Below, piece after piece: positions 15,564-24,060 of a stretch of DNA of 44,315 nucleotides (the first letter of the stretch is position 1; each line of letters opens with the position of its first letter). Below the pieces are notes generated by a model. It was not told the DNA's origin. It made no database searches and saw only the letters and a program-made list of their open reading frames with translations. This DNA comes from a virus: IMG/VR virus record IMGVR_UViG_3300047372_000064, positions 1 through 44,315 of that record, one strand, 5' to 3'. Position numbers and translations under genes: made by a program.

Positions 15564-16631
15564 ATGAACGACCTAGTAGAACAAATCGCGGCTCAGAAGC
15601 TCGGCGAAGCAACCACACAGCAAGTCCAACAACAAGTGGCGCAAGACGCGGCTCAAGCCGAAGCGGCACAACAACCACCAACACCGGGAGCAGATTCAGC
15701 CACGCCAGCCCCAACCGAACAGGAGCAGGCCAATGCGGCTATCTCACCCAAAACAGAGGGAGATAGGCAGGCCGATAGCTCATATATTACGGTAGACTTT
15801 GGCGATGGTGATGTACGCACCATGTCGGATATGCAAGTCCGTGAAACTATGAAGCGTTACAAAGACCTAAATTACAAACATCAGACCCAATACGCACCCA
15901 TGTCAGCACCCATGGATTTCATCAATGAGATTGCTGGGAACTTGCAGGCGCAGGGACAAGACGTTAATGGTGATGAGATTGCACAGTTTCTTCGTGCGGC
16001 ATCACAAGCGTTTGTATCAAACCCAACCATGGGCGGGCAAGTAGACCCAACCCCAGATACCATGGGCATCCCCCTAGATGCTCTTGAGCAACAAATGGCC
16101 GCATGGGAAGATGAGAACGCTGTTTCTCTGCCGCCTATGTACAAAGATGCGGCTAGGCAGATGGGTCAGTTGCAGTCTGAAAACCAAGAAATTAAGCAAA
16201 TGCTCGCGCAGATTGCTGGGCAAGCAGGGGACTTGAACATGCAGGCGGCTGAACAAGTCAAAGATGCCGCTATGCAACAGAACAACGCCGCACGGCAACA
16301 GGCCGCGAACAATCTAAACGTGGCACAGCAGAAGTATCAGCTTCCTGACCAAGACGAACAGGACTTCTTTAACTTTGCCTTTGAACGCGGATACACCATC
16401 GAGGACTTTATTGACCCCCGTCTTACAGACATGGTTATGGCTGATTTCTCTAACAACAGGAACGGCCCTGAGATGGATAGGCTCAGGCAAATGGCGGCAC
16501 GAAGGCAGGCGTACACTGGCCAAGTTGGCGCAACACCAGCCGCTGGCGGACAGCCAGAAGCACCAAGCCAAGACGAACAGTTTATCGGTGCTGTCGCACA
16601 GCAGGCCATGCAAAGACGAAACATGGTCTAA
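15564..16631 (+). CDS. capsid scaffold protein, 355 aa
   Basis: Directly precedes the major capsid gene and has scaffold composition: Gln/Ala-rich low-complexity ends, coiled-coil-prone helices (QMGQLQSENQEIKQMLAQIAGQAG, EQVKDAAMQQNNAARQQAANNL) and a central folded stretch (MSDMQVRETMKRYKDLNYKHQTQYAPMSAP). The C-terminal region (DRLRQMAARRQAY...AQQAMQRRNMV) is basic, as is usual for the capsid-binding end of scaffolds. It would direct prohead assembly and then leave. RBS CAGGAG seven bases before the ATG. Confidence 0.82.
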   Translation: MNDLVEQIAAQKLGEATTQQVQQQVAQDAAQAEAAQQPPTPGADSATPAPTEQEQANAAISPKTEGDRQADSSYITVDFGDGDVRTMSDMQVRETMKRYKDLNYKHQTQYAPMSAPMDFINEIAGNLQAQGQDVNGDEIAQFLRAASQAFVSNPTMGGQVDPTPDTMGIPLDALEQQMAAWEDENAVSLPPMYKDAARQMGQLQSENQEIKQMLAQIAGQAGDLNMQAAEQVKDAAMQQNNAARQQAANNLNVAQQKYQLPDQDEQDFFNFAFERGYTIEDFIDPRLTDMVMADFSNNRNGPEMDRLRQMAARRQAYTGQVGATPAAGGQPEAPSQDEQFIGAVAQQAMQRRNMV

Positions 16632-16663
16632 CAGGGACGACAGTAGTATTTTTATATAGTTAC

Positions 16664-16695
16664 AATGAGGCTGTGGCAGATGCTACGGCCTCATT
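16664..16695 (+). promoter_or_regulatory. long imperfect hairpin between scaffold and capsid genes
   Basis: AATGAGGC (16664-16671) pairs with GCCTCATT (16688-16695), and the inner GTGGCA/TGCTAC stretches extend the stem to about 13 of 15 pairs around a GA loop. It is followed by only a weak T tract. In the 167-base gap before the capsid start it could be a partial terminator, a processing site, or an mRNA-stabilising structure. The rest of the gap holds no gene. Confidence 0.5.
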
Positions 16696-16798
16696 TATGT
16701 CACAGACGAAACTCGGCAATATTCGCTGATAGACGAAGGAAGCTAGAGGATAGTCAACTAACCATACTCGAAAACCCATTTTGGCAAGGAGAAATACA

Positions 16799-17980
16799 AT
16801 GACTGCCATTCAAGGACTTCGTGGGACTGGTCAGTTTACATCTGACTTCCGTCCTACCAATTACCGGGAGCTTTTCACGCTCCTAGAACCAAACGGCACT
16901 GCGCCGTTGCAGGCTCTGTTAGCCATGACTGGCTCGGAGAGCACAGATGACCCTAAATACAACCACTTCCGTGATGAGTTGCCTGACCGGACGCTGACTA
17001 CTTCAGCTACTGTAGGTGCCGCCGCAACATCTGTTGTTTACACAAACGATGATGATGAGGCTTTCATTGTGGCTGGAACATTGATTTATGTCCCAGAAAC
17101 TGGTGAAGTAATTCGGGTAACTGCAAACAACACCACAACCAACACACTTACTGTTACTCGTGGCGTTGGCCAAGCTGGTACTGGTCAGGCGATTACGTCT
17201 GGTGCAGAACTGGTTATTGCTGGTCATGCTGACCAAGAAGGTGGCACTAGCCCCGACCCAATCAGCTTCGACCCAACCACTGACTTTAACTATACTCAGA
17301 TTTTCAAGACGAGTATTTCTGTTAGTGGAACTCTGCAAAACACCTATCTACGGACTGGTGATAAAGAGCAAGAGCAACTTACTAAAGCCCTAAAACTTCA
17401 CATGGGTGATATTGAGCGTGCAATGTTCTTTGGTCGCAGAGACGAAGTGAACGGTACAACTGCAAACCCAACTCGTTACACTGGTGGCTTGTTCGCAAGC
17501 ATCACTAATGTTTCCGATGCGGCTTCAGCATTTGCATCAGCTAACACCATCACAGAGAAAGAGTTCGACCGCCTGCTGGTGGAAGACATCTTTGCTTACG
17601 GCTCAAACGAAAAGATTATGTTTGCTGGCCCACGCTGTGTCTCTAACTTGATGGAAATCGGCAAAAACCGTTGGCAACCAACCTCTATCGACAACGCATA
17701 CGGCGTGTCATTCACTCGTTACACCACATTTGCTGGTGACTTGCTTGTGTATATGCACCCAATGTTCCGTCAGGTAGCTGGTCTGGAAAAGCAGGCTGTT
17801 GTTCTTGATATGCCTCACCTGAAGTATCGCTACCTCGAAGGTCGCGACACATCATTGGTGCGTGATATCCAAGGCAACGACTTCGATGGCGTAAAGCACA
17901 TGTACATGACAGAGTGTGGTCTGGAAATGACCCATTCAAAAGTACACCACGTTATCAAGAACTGGAACGCAGTGTCCTAA
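16799..17980 (+). CDS. major capsid protein, SU10/DUF5309 type, 393 aa
   Basis: Forms the icosahedral shell. The order of segments matches the DUF5309 (SU10 major capsid) family: an N-terminal arm (MTAIQGLRGTGQFTSDFRPTN), a beta-rich insert (YVPETGEVIRVT, NTLTVTRGVGQAG), then FKTSISVSGT, the HMGDIERAMFFGRRDE helix with TRYTGGLF, the FDRLLVEDIFAYGSNEKIMFAGPR core and the C-terminal MTECGLEMTHSKVHHVIKNW. The ATG at 16799 with AAGGAGA is chosen over the in-frame TTG at 16781, which lies within the ribosome-site region. The terminator after it and the hairpin before it suggest separate control for high expression. Confidence 0.93.
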   Translation: MTAIQGLRGTGQFTSDFRPTNYRELFTLLEPNGTAPLQALLAMTGSESTDDPKYNHFRDELPDRTLTTSATVGAAATSVVYTNDDDEAFIVAGTLIYVPETGEVIRVTANNTTTNTLTVTRGVGQAGTGQAITSGAELVIAGHADQEGGTSPDPISFDPTTDFNYTQIFKTSISVSGTLQNTYLRTGDKEQEQLTKALKLHMGDIERAMFFGRRDEVNGTTANPTRYTGGLFASITNVSDAASAFASANTITEKEFDRLLVEDIFAYGSNEKIMFAGPRCVSNLMEIGKNRWQPTSIDNAYGVSFTRYTTFAGDLLVYMHPMFRQVAGLEKQAVVLDMPHLKYRYLEGRDTSLVRDIQGNDFDGVKHMYMTECGLEMTHSKVHHVIKNWNAVS

Positions 17981-18013
17981 AGGACGACAAAGTGCGCTAG
18001 AAAAGCGGATACT

Positions 18014-18043
18014 AGAGCCGGGGCAAGTCCTCGGCTCTTTTTT
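18014..18043 (+). terminator. intrinsic terminator after the major capsid gene
   Basis: AGAGCCG (18014-18020) pairs with CGGCTCT (18032-18038), with further GG/CC pairing inside, followed by TTTTTTATTT. It lies 34 bases past the capsid stop. Since the structural genes continue downstream, it probably acts as a partial terminator that raises capsid mRNA over distal genes. Confidence 0.85.
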
Positions 18044-18058
18044 ATTTAGGAGAAATAA

Positions 18059-18367
18059 ATGTCTGAAGATATCAACGCTGAAAAGAAAAAGGCGACAGTT
18101 ACACGCAAAGAGAACCGTGCAAAGGAAGCCGCATCACGGCAGAAGGCATCAGAAAAAGAAAAGAAGATGGACAGCGATTTTGTGTACTTCATCTCTTCTA
18201 ATCCTGAACAGGTCTCTTTTAACATTCGTCTTGCTGGACAGCAGTTCAAGGGAACTTGGGATGACGAGCATGAGTACCTATGCTGGCGCATACCCCACAA
18301 ACTAAAAGACAGAATGATGTCTCACTTTTTTGTGAAAGAAAAGCGGATTATCGTAGGGGAAGAGTAG
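18059..18367 (+). CDS. small head-associated protein, 102 aa
   Basis: The N-terminal third is a very basic, Lys/Glu-rich helix (EKKKATVTRKENRAKEAASRQKASEKEKKM), probably extended or coiled. The rest is folded (DFVYFISSNPEQVSFNIRLAG, EYLCWRIPHKLKDRMMSHFFVKEKR). Position between capsid and adaptor suggests a capsid accessory or completion protein. No family recognised. TAGGAGA eight bases before the ATG. Confidence 0.65.
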   Translation: MSEDINAEKKKATVTRKENRAKEAASRQKASEKEKKMDSDFVYFISSNPEQVSFNIRLAGQQFKGTWDDEHEYLCWRIPHKLKDRMMSHFFVKEKRIIVGEE

Positions 18368-18368
18368 C

Positions 18369-19076
18369 ATGTCATATCATTCGTCATCTTCTAGTTCATC
18401 TTCAAGCTCATCATCCAGTTCAACTGGGACAACCACTGGCAATGCTTCTAGCAAAGTGTCAAGCACTGACATGGCGAAGCCAACAGGGGAGCCAACGCAT
18501 GAAATGGCGGACGGCTCAATACATGTAGGCCCAGTACATCCCAGAGATACAGTTACGAAACAGAAGTCTGACACTGCCACTGCTAATACAATAGAGTGGC
18601 TGGATAACAATACAGAGGATAGAAATAGACACTCCCCCTCTACACCACACCTGAACTCTCCTCACGCTAGTCTTGAGTCTTTAGTTTTTCAGGCGTTGCG
18701 TAGATACGGAGACATGCACCCCGGCACAGTCGATGGTGAAGTGATGATGATGTTTGTTGAGTTTGCCAATATGGTTATTGAGGATTTACGTTCTCACCCG
18801 TACTGGGACAACATTGAAATGGATTTCTACACACACCCTCAAGAAATACGAAAAGTTCCTGACAGCATAATGGTTCAGGGGTTGCTATATCATTATTCGG
18901 TACAGCAACAATCGTCAAAAGTTGAAGCATACGGCCCAATGTATTTTAAGGGAATGAACCGCGTTCTTTACAATCGCAAGTTTGGCAACGCCCCCATTGA
19001 AATGTCTCCTTGGGATAGAGGCGTTGGCAATAGGCCATCAGGGGTAAAGTCATACGACACTTCCAGAGGTAACTAA
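18369..19076 (+). CDS. probable head-tail adaptor protein with N-terminal serine tract, 235 aa
   Basis: Residues 85-205 are helical with conserved-looking segments (SLESLVFQALRRYGDMHPGTVDGEVMMMFVEFANMVIEDL, SIMVQGLLYHYSVQQ, GPMYFKGMNRVLYNRKFG), consistent with a podovirus head-tail adaptor that caps the portal (a P22 gp4 / T7 gp11 role). The assignment rests on place, size and fold impression. Residues 5-18 are fourteen consecutive serines, followed by a Thr/Ser/Pro-rich disordered stretch to about residue 80. Both the serine tract and the following linker are unusual for this protein class. Overlaps the nozzle start (TAATG). Confidence 0.7.
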   Translation: MSYHSSSSSSSSSSSSSSTGTTTGNASSKVSSTDMAKPTGEPTHEMADGSIHVGPVHPRDTVTKQKSDTATANTIEWLDNNTEDRNRHSPSTPHLNSPHASLESLVFQALRRYGDMHPGTVDGEVMMMFVEFANMVIEDLRSHPYWDNIEMDFYTHPQEIRKVPDSIMVQGLLYHYSVQQQSSKVEAYGPMYFKGMNRVLYNRKFGNAPIEMSPWDRGVGNRPSGVKSYDTSRGN

Positions 19077-20869
19077 TGTCCACAACCTACTCTCCATCTG
19101 GCGTAAGGGTAAAGGTATATCCTTACGAAGACTTCCAAGGAATTGATGCCTCAAGAGATGTATCCGCTCTGGACACAGGGCAGAAACAGCACATGATTGA
19201 GATTGAAAATGGTTTTGCCGATTGGAGAGGCACCATTGTTAGAGAAGCTGGCGCAAAACAGCGTACAGAGGGCGACAAGCTCATCAAGCATCTCAACTTC
19301 TTTGGTAGAAACTTGGCAGTATGGGCGCAGAAGGAAGGCTCCGGCATCGCTTTGCAGTCAGAGCGTAGCGCAATAGTAAATGAAAACATAAACTCCAATA
19401 CAATATTCCTGACGATAACCGAAAGGGGTAGCGGGTATGACCAAGCTAACCCCCCAACCGTTACCTTCTCAGCCCCAACAGCGGATGGTGTTACTCCGTC
19501 AGTGGCCACAGGCACGGCGGTCATTGATGCTAATGGAGAGTTGGACAGTATAACAATTACATCTCAGGGTAATGGTTACTTACCAGACCCCACGGTAACT
19601 GTTGATGCGCCAGCAACTGGCACAACAGCGTTAGTCACCGCGAAGATGGGCACAGATGTAAGGACAAGAACCCATTATATTGAGGGCGCATACCCAGCAT
19701 CGTCCATTGTCACATCCACAGTTTTTAACAACTCCGCAATGTTCTTCTCTAGGGACAAGACCCCGTATAAGTATGATGGATTGCAATGGAAGAAAATTGA
19801 GGCAGGCTCAGACCCAAGACCAGCTTTCGGAGTTTCTATTCAACGCCGTCTCGCCATATCTGGTGCGCCAGCAAAAAGAACAGTTATCGACTTCAGCAGA
19901 GTTGACCAGCTTGTATTCCCAGAAGACGAAGACCCCGGCTCAACAGATGTATTGAAAGCCGCAGACATTGATATTGGAAACATTATCGGTACTGCCGATG
20001 AAATCAAGGGATTGGGGGTGTTTGAAAACAATCGTCTTGCTGTGTTCACGAATGACCAAACTCTTGTTTACCAGATAAGCCCAGACCTAACCCAATGGGC
20101 AATCGATGACAAGGCGAACATTAAGGTTGGAACCATTAGCCACAACACGATAGCAACAGCAGGCGCAGACCTGATGTTCTGTTCTCGTGAAGGCGTACAC
20201 TCTTTAAGACGCTCAGACACAAACGGTATCACGATATTCTCGATACCTATGTCAAACAAGATTGACCTTGTGTACAGAGAGTATCTTGCTCTCGTCAGGG
20301 ACAAAGAGCAGATAAACGCTTTCTATGACCAAGACGAAGGCCAGTATCATATATTCTTTCCTGTTTCGGATTTGATTTGTAAACGCTTAACAATAACACT
20401 CAACCCTATGCAGGGTGGAGAAAGTAAATGGTCTTCAGGCACATTCCTCAACGCTACTTGCGGCAGGCAACTGGGAGAAAACACTCTTCTGGGAACCCCC
20501 GGAGGTATATGGGAGCGTTCAGAGATTGAGGACATAGAAGAGTTTAGTCCAGAAATGGTGGTTACTACACCAATACTCTGGCAAGGGTCTATCAATGACA
20601 CAAAAGAAAGCTATAGTTTTATATTGCAAGCCACAGGACAGGGCGAGTTACAGGTAGAGGCTTTTGACGAAAGAGGTCGATACCTTTCAGCATTGCAATT
20701 TTTAATTCAAGACGGAGGGGCGGACGACAAATTCCCCGATGTGCCGTTAAATAGACAGTACGAGAGAAGGTTTGAACATCGCTATCGTGGTGTTCAGTTT
20801 AGATTTACCACGCGAGGCAAGGGGCTCTTGAAGATTATTGGCTTCGCTGTAACCGTAAGGCAGGGATAA
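19076..20869 (+). CDS. tail nozzle / DNA-stabilising beta-propeller protein, 597 aa
   Basis: The position after the adaptor and the repeated beta segments (NSAMFFSRDKTPYKYDG, RRLAISGAP, NRLAVFTNDQTLVYQ, DLMFCSREGVHSL, QYHIFFPV, TLLGTPGGIWERS) match podovirus nozzle propellers (P22 gp10 / T7 gp12 role). Residues about 109-190 hold an inserted Ig-like repeat with GSGY and GNGYLPDPTVTV motifs that is nearly shared with the next gene. The C-terminus (RRFEHRYRGVQFRFTTRGKGLLKIIGFAVTV) is typical of the last blade and closure. It would keep the packaged DNA in and guide its exit. Confidence 0.78.
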   Translation: MSTTYSPSGVRVKVYPYEDFQGIDASRDVSALDTGQKQHMIEIENGFADWRGTIVREAGAKQRTEGDKLIKHLNFFGRNLAVWAQKEGSGIALQSERSAIVNENINSNTIFLTITERGSGYDQANPPTVTFSAPTADGVTPSVATGTAVIDANGELDSITITSQGNGYLPDPTVTVDAPATGTTALVTAKMGTDVRTRTHYIEGAYPASSIVTSTVFNNSAMFFSRDKTPYKYDGLQWKKIEAGSDPRPAFGVSIQRRLAISGAPAKRTVIDFSRVDQLVFPEDEDPGSTDVLKAADIDIGNIIGTADEIKGLGVFENNRLAVFTNDQTLVYQISPDLTQWAIDDKANIKVGTISHNTIATAGADLMFCSREGVHSLRRSDTNGITIFSIPMSNKIDLVYREYLALVRDKEQINAFYDQDEGQYHIFFPVSDLICKRLTITLNPMQGGESKWSSGTFLNATCGRQLGENTLLGTPGGIWERSEIEDIEEFSPEMVVTTPILWQGSINDTKESYSFILQATGQGELQVEAFDERGRYLSALQFLIQDGGADDKFPDVPLNRQYERRFEHRYRGVQFRFTTRGKGLLKIIGFAVTVRQG

Positions 20870-20870
20870 A

Positions 20871-22703
20871 ATGGCGCGATTAAGACAACAGCACCCGCAG
20901 AATTATGTCAATTCGGGTAACATTCATACGGATTTTGAAAATGTAATCCGCTACTTAAACGCCGCAGAACTTGGCAACAAGACTGTGGGTGAACTGCTGA
21001 AGGTTCTATTTAACGAAAGTGGCGACTTCCGTGGCCCAGTTGAGTTTCGGGTAGACAACCAAACAGGCTTGCAGTATCGCGTTGGTGAGTATGCAAACGA
21101 TGACGAGGCTTGGATTACCCTCGTACAAATATCTGACCTTCGTGGCCCATCGGGCGCGAACACAGGAACCGTTGAAGGGCCGCTATTTTTTAATCGCCAA
21201 GATAGCGTTGTTTCAACAGGCATCTCTGGCGGTGTTTTTACAATCACAAGCGGAGGAACTGGATACACTGTTGCGCCAACAATATCATTCAGCAATCCAG
21301 ACGGAGACCCCATCAATGGTGTGAACCCATCCGCTACATGTACAATAGATGTCAACGGCCTTGTCGATACAATCACAATGGTAAGCCCCGGTTCGGGCTA
21401 CCTAACGCCACCAACAATGACATTTACGCCACCCACAACTGGTACTACAGCTACTGCAACAGTTACGCTGGGTGCCATTGCGGCAACTTCAAATGTAATC
21501 TCTTACACATTTGACCCGACAACTGACGACATTGTTGTTTACAAGAACGGCCTGTTGCAGACTGAAAGTGCTCCATCAAGTGAGTACACAAAAAGTTCTG
21601 CCAACAACGAGGTTACGCTTGCGGCAGTACAGTTGGCTGACAAGATTACAATCTACTCAATACGTTCGCAGGCCGTCACAAACTTCCGCAGGCTTGACGA
21701 GACAATCGCACAGGCCAAGACGAGCGTAACATTTATTCACACAGCAAACGAAAAGCTGTTGGTTTACAAAAACGGTATCTTGCAAGAAGAGGGTGGTAAT
21801 GATGACTACCTGACAAACCCTGCTACCGCCACCATTACATTCACAAGCACACTGATAGTGGGCGACAAGGTTTCCGTTATCACAGTTGAAAACCAGTCCT
21901 TGAAAACAGTGGCTGGTCTAATGTTTGAAGACGAATACACGGACACAAGTGGATTCATCAGGTATGCAAAACTTGCCATAGACAATAACGAAATTCCACA
22001 AACAAAGGTTTCCAATCTTGCTACCTCCCTTGCAGGCAAGGCAAACCTTTTGTCATCCAACTCGTCCCCGACATCCCCAGCTACTGGAGATTTGTGGTTG
22101 GATATCTCACAGGTTCCAGCGATTTTGAAGTTCTACGATGGTACGCAGTGGCTAGAGACCTCCCCAGAAAGCTCACTGCCAACCTTCGTGCAATCAAATG
22201 CAAACCAGTACGTTCGTGTGAACGGCACAGGCACTGCGCTTGAGTACGGGGACTTGGACTTCACATCGCTGGTTCCTAAAACATTCATGGGCGCACAGAA
22301 CGGTGTTGCCAGCTTGGACAGTAGCTCAAAGATACCTGTTGCCCAGTTGCCTGACATCTTTGCCACAACCACACTGCCATTCAAAAATCAGTGGGAAGAC
22401 ACCAGTGCCACAGTGACGAACAAAACATATTTCATAACTCGTGTTTGGAAACAGAAACTCCGTATTGATGGCATCAACTACCAGCTATCTGGCGGTACAG
22501 CCACCATCCAGCTTTCTTTGGACGGAACTCCCATTTCAGGAACAACCCTAAACGCGACAACAACGAACCAATCACAGAGCTTTAGCCAGATTATTGAGGT
22601 TGACGGAAACACTTCAGGTCGCCGATTGGAGGTCGTGGTAACAAACGCCTCGTCCGCATCTGGCCTTGAGCTTGGTGTAGCGGCGGCAACACTATCGGTA
22701 TAG
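20871..22703 (+). CDS. modular tail fibre / appendage protein, 610 aa
   Basis: Modules in order: residues 25-90, the N-terminal module shared with the 346-aa protein; 122-204, a GSGY Ig-like domain shared with the nozzle; two consecutive YKNGLLQ/YKNGILQ repeats (about 207-265 and 279-345) of the kind found in phage fibres; a GKANLLSSN...GDLWLDIS linker; and a C-terminal beta sandwich (QLSGGTATIQLSLDGTPISGTTLN..., GLELGVAAATLSV). It presumably binds the tail via its N-terminus and the cell by its end. No catalytic motif is seen. Confidence 0.78.
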   Translation: MARLRQQHPQNYVNSGNIHTDFENVIRYLNAAELGNKTVGELLKVLFNESGDFRGPVEFRVDNQTGLQYRVGEYANDDEAWITLVQISDLRGPSGANTGTVEGPLFFNRQDSVVSTGISGGVFTITSGGTGYTVAPTISFSNPDGDPINGVNPSATCTIDVNGLVDTITMVSPGSGYLTPPTMTFTPPTTGTTATATVTLGAIAATSNVISYTFDPTTDDIVVYKNGLLQTESAPSSEYTKSSANNEVTLAAVQLADKITIYSIRSQAVTNFRRLDETIAQAKTSVTFIHTANEKLLVYKNGILQEEGGNDDYLTNPATATITFTSTLIVGDKVSVITVENQSLKTVAGLMFEDEYTDTSGFIRYAKLAIDNNEIPQTKVSNLATSLAGKANLLSSNSSPTSPATGDLWLDISQVPAILKFYDGTQWLETSPESSLPTFVQSNANQYVRVNGTGTALEYGDLDFTSLVPKTFMGAQNGVASLDSSSKIPVAQLPDIFATTTLPFKNQWEDTSATVTNKTYFITRVWKQKLRIDGINYQLSGGTATIQLSLDGTPISGTTLNATTTNQSQSFSQIIEVDGNTSGRRLEVVVTNASSASGLELGVAAATLSV

Positions 22704-22713
22704 GTGTGACACA

Positions 22714-24060
22714 ATGCCAAACGAACGCAAGAACACAACATTATCTGGACAGCCCAGACTTGAAGATAGCTACGGAGTCCGAGAGGCACTCGATGACTAT
22801 GGGCCAGTGTCAAACTTCATGCGTTGGTACAACGAAAACGTCATGGGCAAACCAGCACATGATGACGAAATACCCCTCATGCCTCCCGGTCTCGGCGGTC
22901 TCGGATTTGATGTTCTTAGCAATGACCCAGACAGAAAAACACAACAACAACTTATCGAAGAAGAACGTGAGGCGTTTGACGAGATACGAAAGCGCAGGCA
23001 ATTTAAGGACAGTACCATGAATAATTTAATTGACGGCGATGACATGATGGATTTTGACTTTGCGTCTGCAAGAAAAGATACGCAGATGGCGAAGACACAG
23101 CCGGGTGACTTGATTATCCCAGCAGAGTTACAGGGCATGAACCCAGAACTTTATCAAGCGTTCCGCGCTGGGTTGTTCATGGAGGGCATAGACCCAGACG
23201 AATTTACATCTGGCTCTTCCAAAGTAAAAATAAACCCCGTAACTGGAGAAGAGCAATACTTCCTTAACAAGATTGCTAAGGCTATCAAGAAGACTGTCAA
23301 GAAGGTTGCTTCAAACCCCATAGGTCGCACACTAATCAACGTGGGTGCCGCCACACTGTCAGGCGGAAACCCATACGTTATCGGTGCAACGAACGCATTG
23401 ACTGCAAAGGCGGCAGGCGCAAACGACACAACAGCCGCCCTGTCCGGCCTTGGTGCTGGGTTTGGTTCCAGCATGATGAACAACGCCGCAGGCGGTACTG
23501 GCGTGATGAGCAAGATTGCTCCCACAGGAACTATCAATAATTCATTGTCCACAGCTTCAACAGGGTTTGGTTCAGGTATTACAAACTATGTGAAAACCCT
23601 CGGAGCGCAAGGTCTTGCTGGTCTGGGGCAGATGGGCAATTTAGGTAGCACACTAGCTATGAACATAGGTAACACATCCTTGGCTTCACTAGCTGGAGCG
23701 CAGTTGGGTGGCGGGCTTGGCTCTATGGCAGGCATGATGATTTCACCGCCAGCGATGCAGGCCATGCCAGACATGGCATCCTTTGCTCAACAAAACGCAT
23801 CAGCATTACCTAATGTCGCTACAGGCGGAAACTTGCCGTACAGTACAGGGGTGAACTACACATACGCTCCACAAACTCAAATGCCTTATTTCAACCCAAT
23901 GATGGGTGGTATGGGTGGTGGGCCTAGCTACGTTTCAGCAGGCATGAACAATCGTGGACAGATGATGAACTACGCCAGCAACATGTTTGGTAATCGTCTT
24001 GCTGAAAATTCAAGACGAAGTGGTCTTTCAGGTTTTGGTCAGGGGATAACATTTTACTAG
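22714..24060 (+). CDS. probable internal virion (ejection) protein, 448 aa
   Basis: An acidic N-terminal half (residues 1-160, with MRWYNENVMGKP and EEEREAFDEIRKRRQ) is followed by a basic patch (KIAKAIKKTVKKVASNP) and then a long Gly/Ala/Met-rich, weakly hydrophobic region with several membrane-active-looking stretches. The end, NSRRSGLSGFGQGITFY, shares an SRR/GFG motif with two neighbours. Gly/Ala-rich amphipathic proteins after the nozzle are typical of ejection proteins that form a conduit across the envelope. No family recognised by sequence. Confidence 0.6.
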   Translation: MPNERKNTTLSGQPRLEDSYGVREALDDYGPVSNFMRWYNENVMGKPAHDDEIPLMPPGLGGLGFDVLSNDPDRKTQQQLIEEEREAFDEIRKRRQFKDSTMNNLIDGDDMMDFDFASARKDTQMAKTQPGDLIIPAELQGMNPELYQAFRAGLFMEGIDPDEFTSGSSKVKINPVTGEEQYFLNKIAKAIKKTVKKVASNPIGRTLINVGAATLSGGNPYVIGATNALTAKAAGANDTTAALSGLGAGFGSSMMNNAAGGTGVMSKIAPTGTINNSLSTASTGFGSGITNYVKTLGAQGLAGLGQMGNLGSTLAMNIGNTSLASLAGAQLGGGLGSMAGMMISPPAMQAMPDMASFAQQNASALPNVATGGNLPYSTGVNYTYAPQTQMPYFNPMMGGMGGGPSYVSAGMNNRGQMMNYASNMFGNRLAENSRRSGLSGFGQGITFY

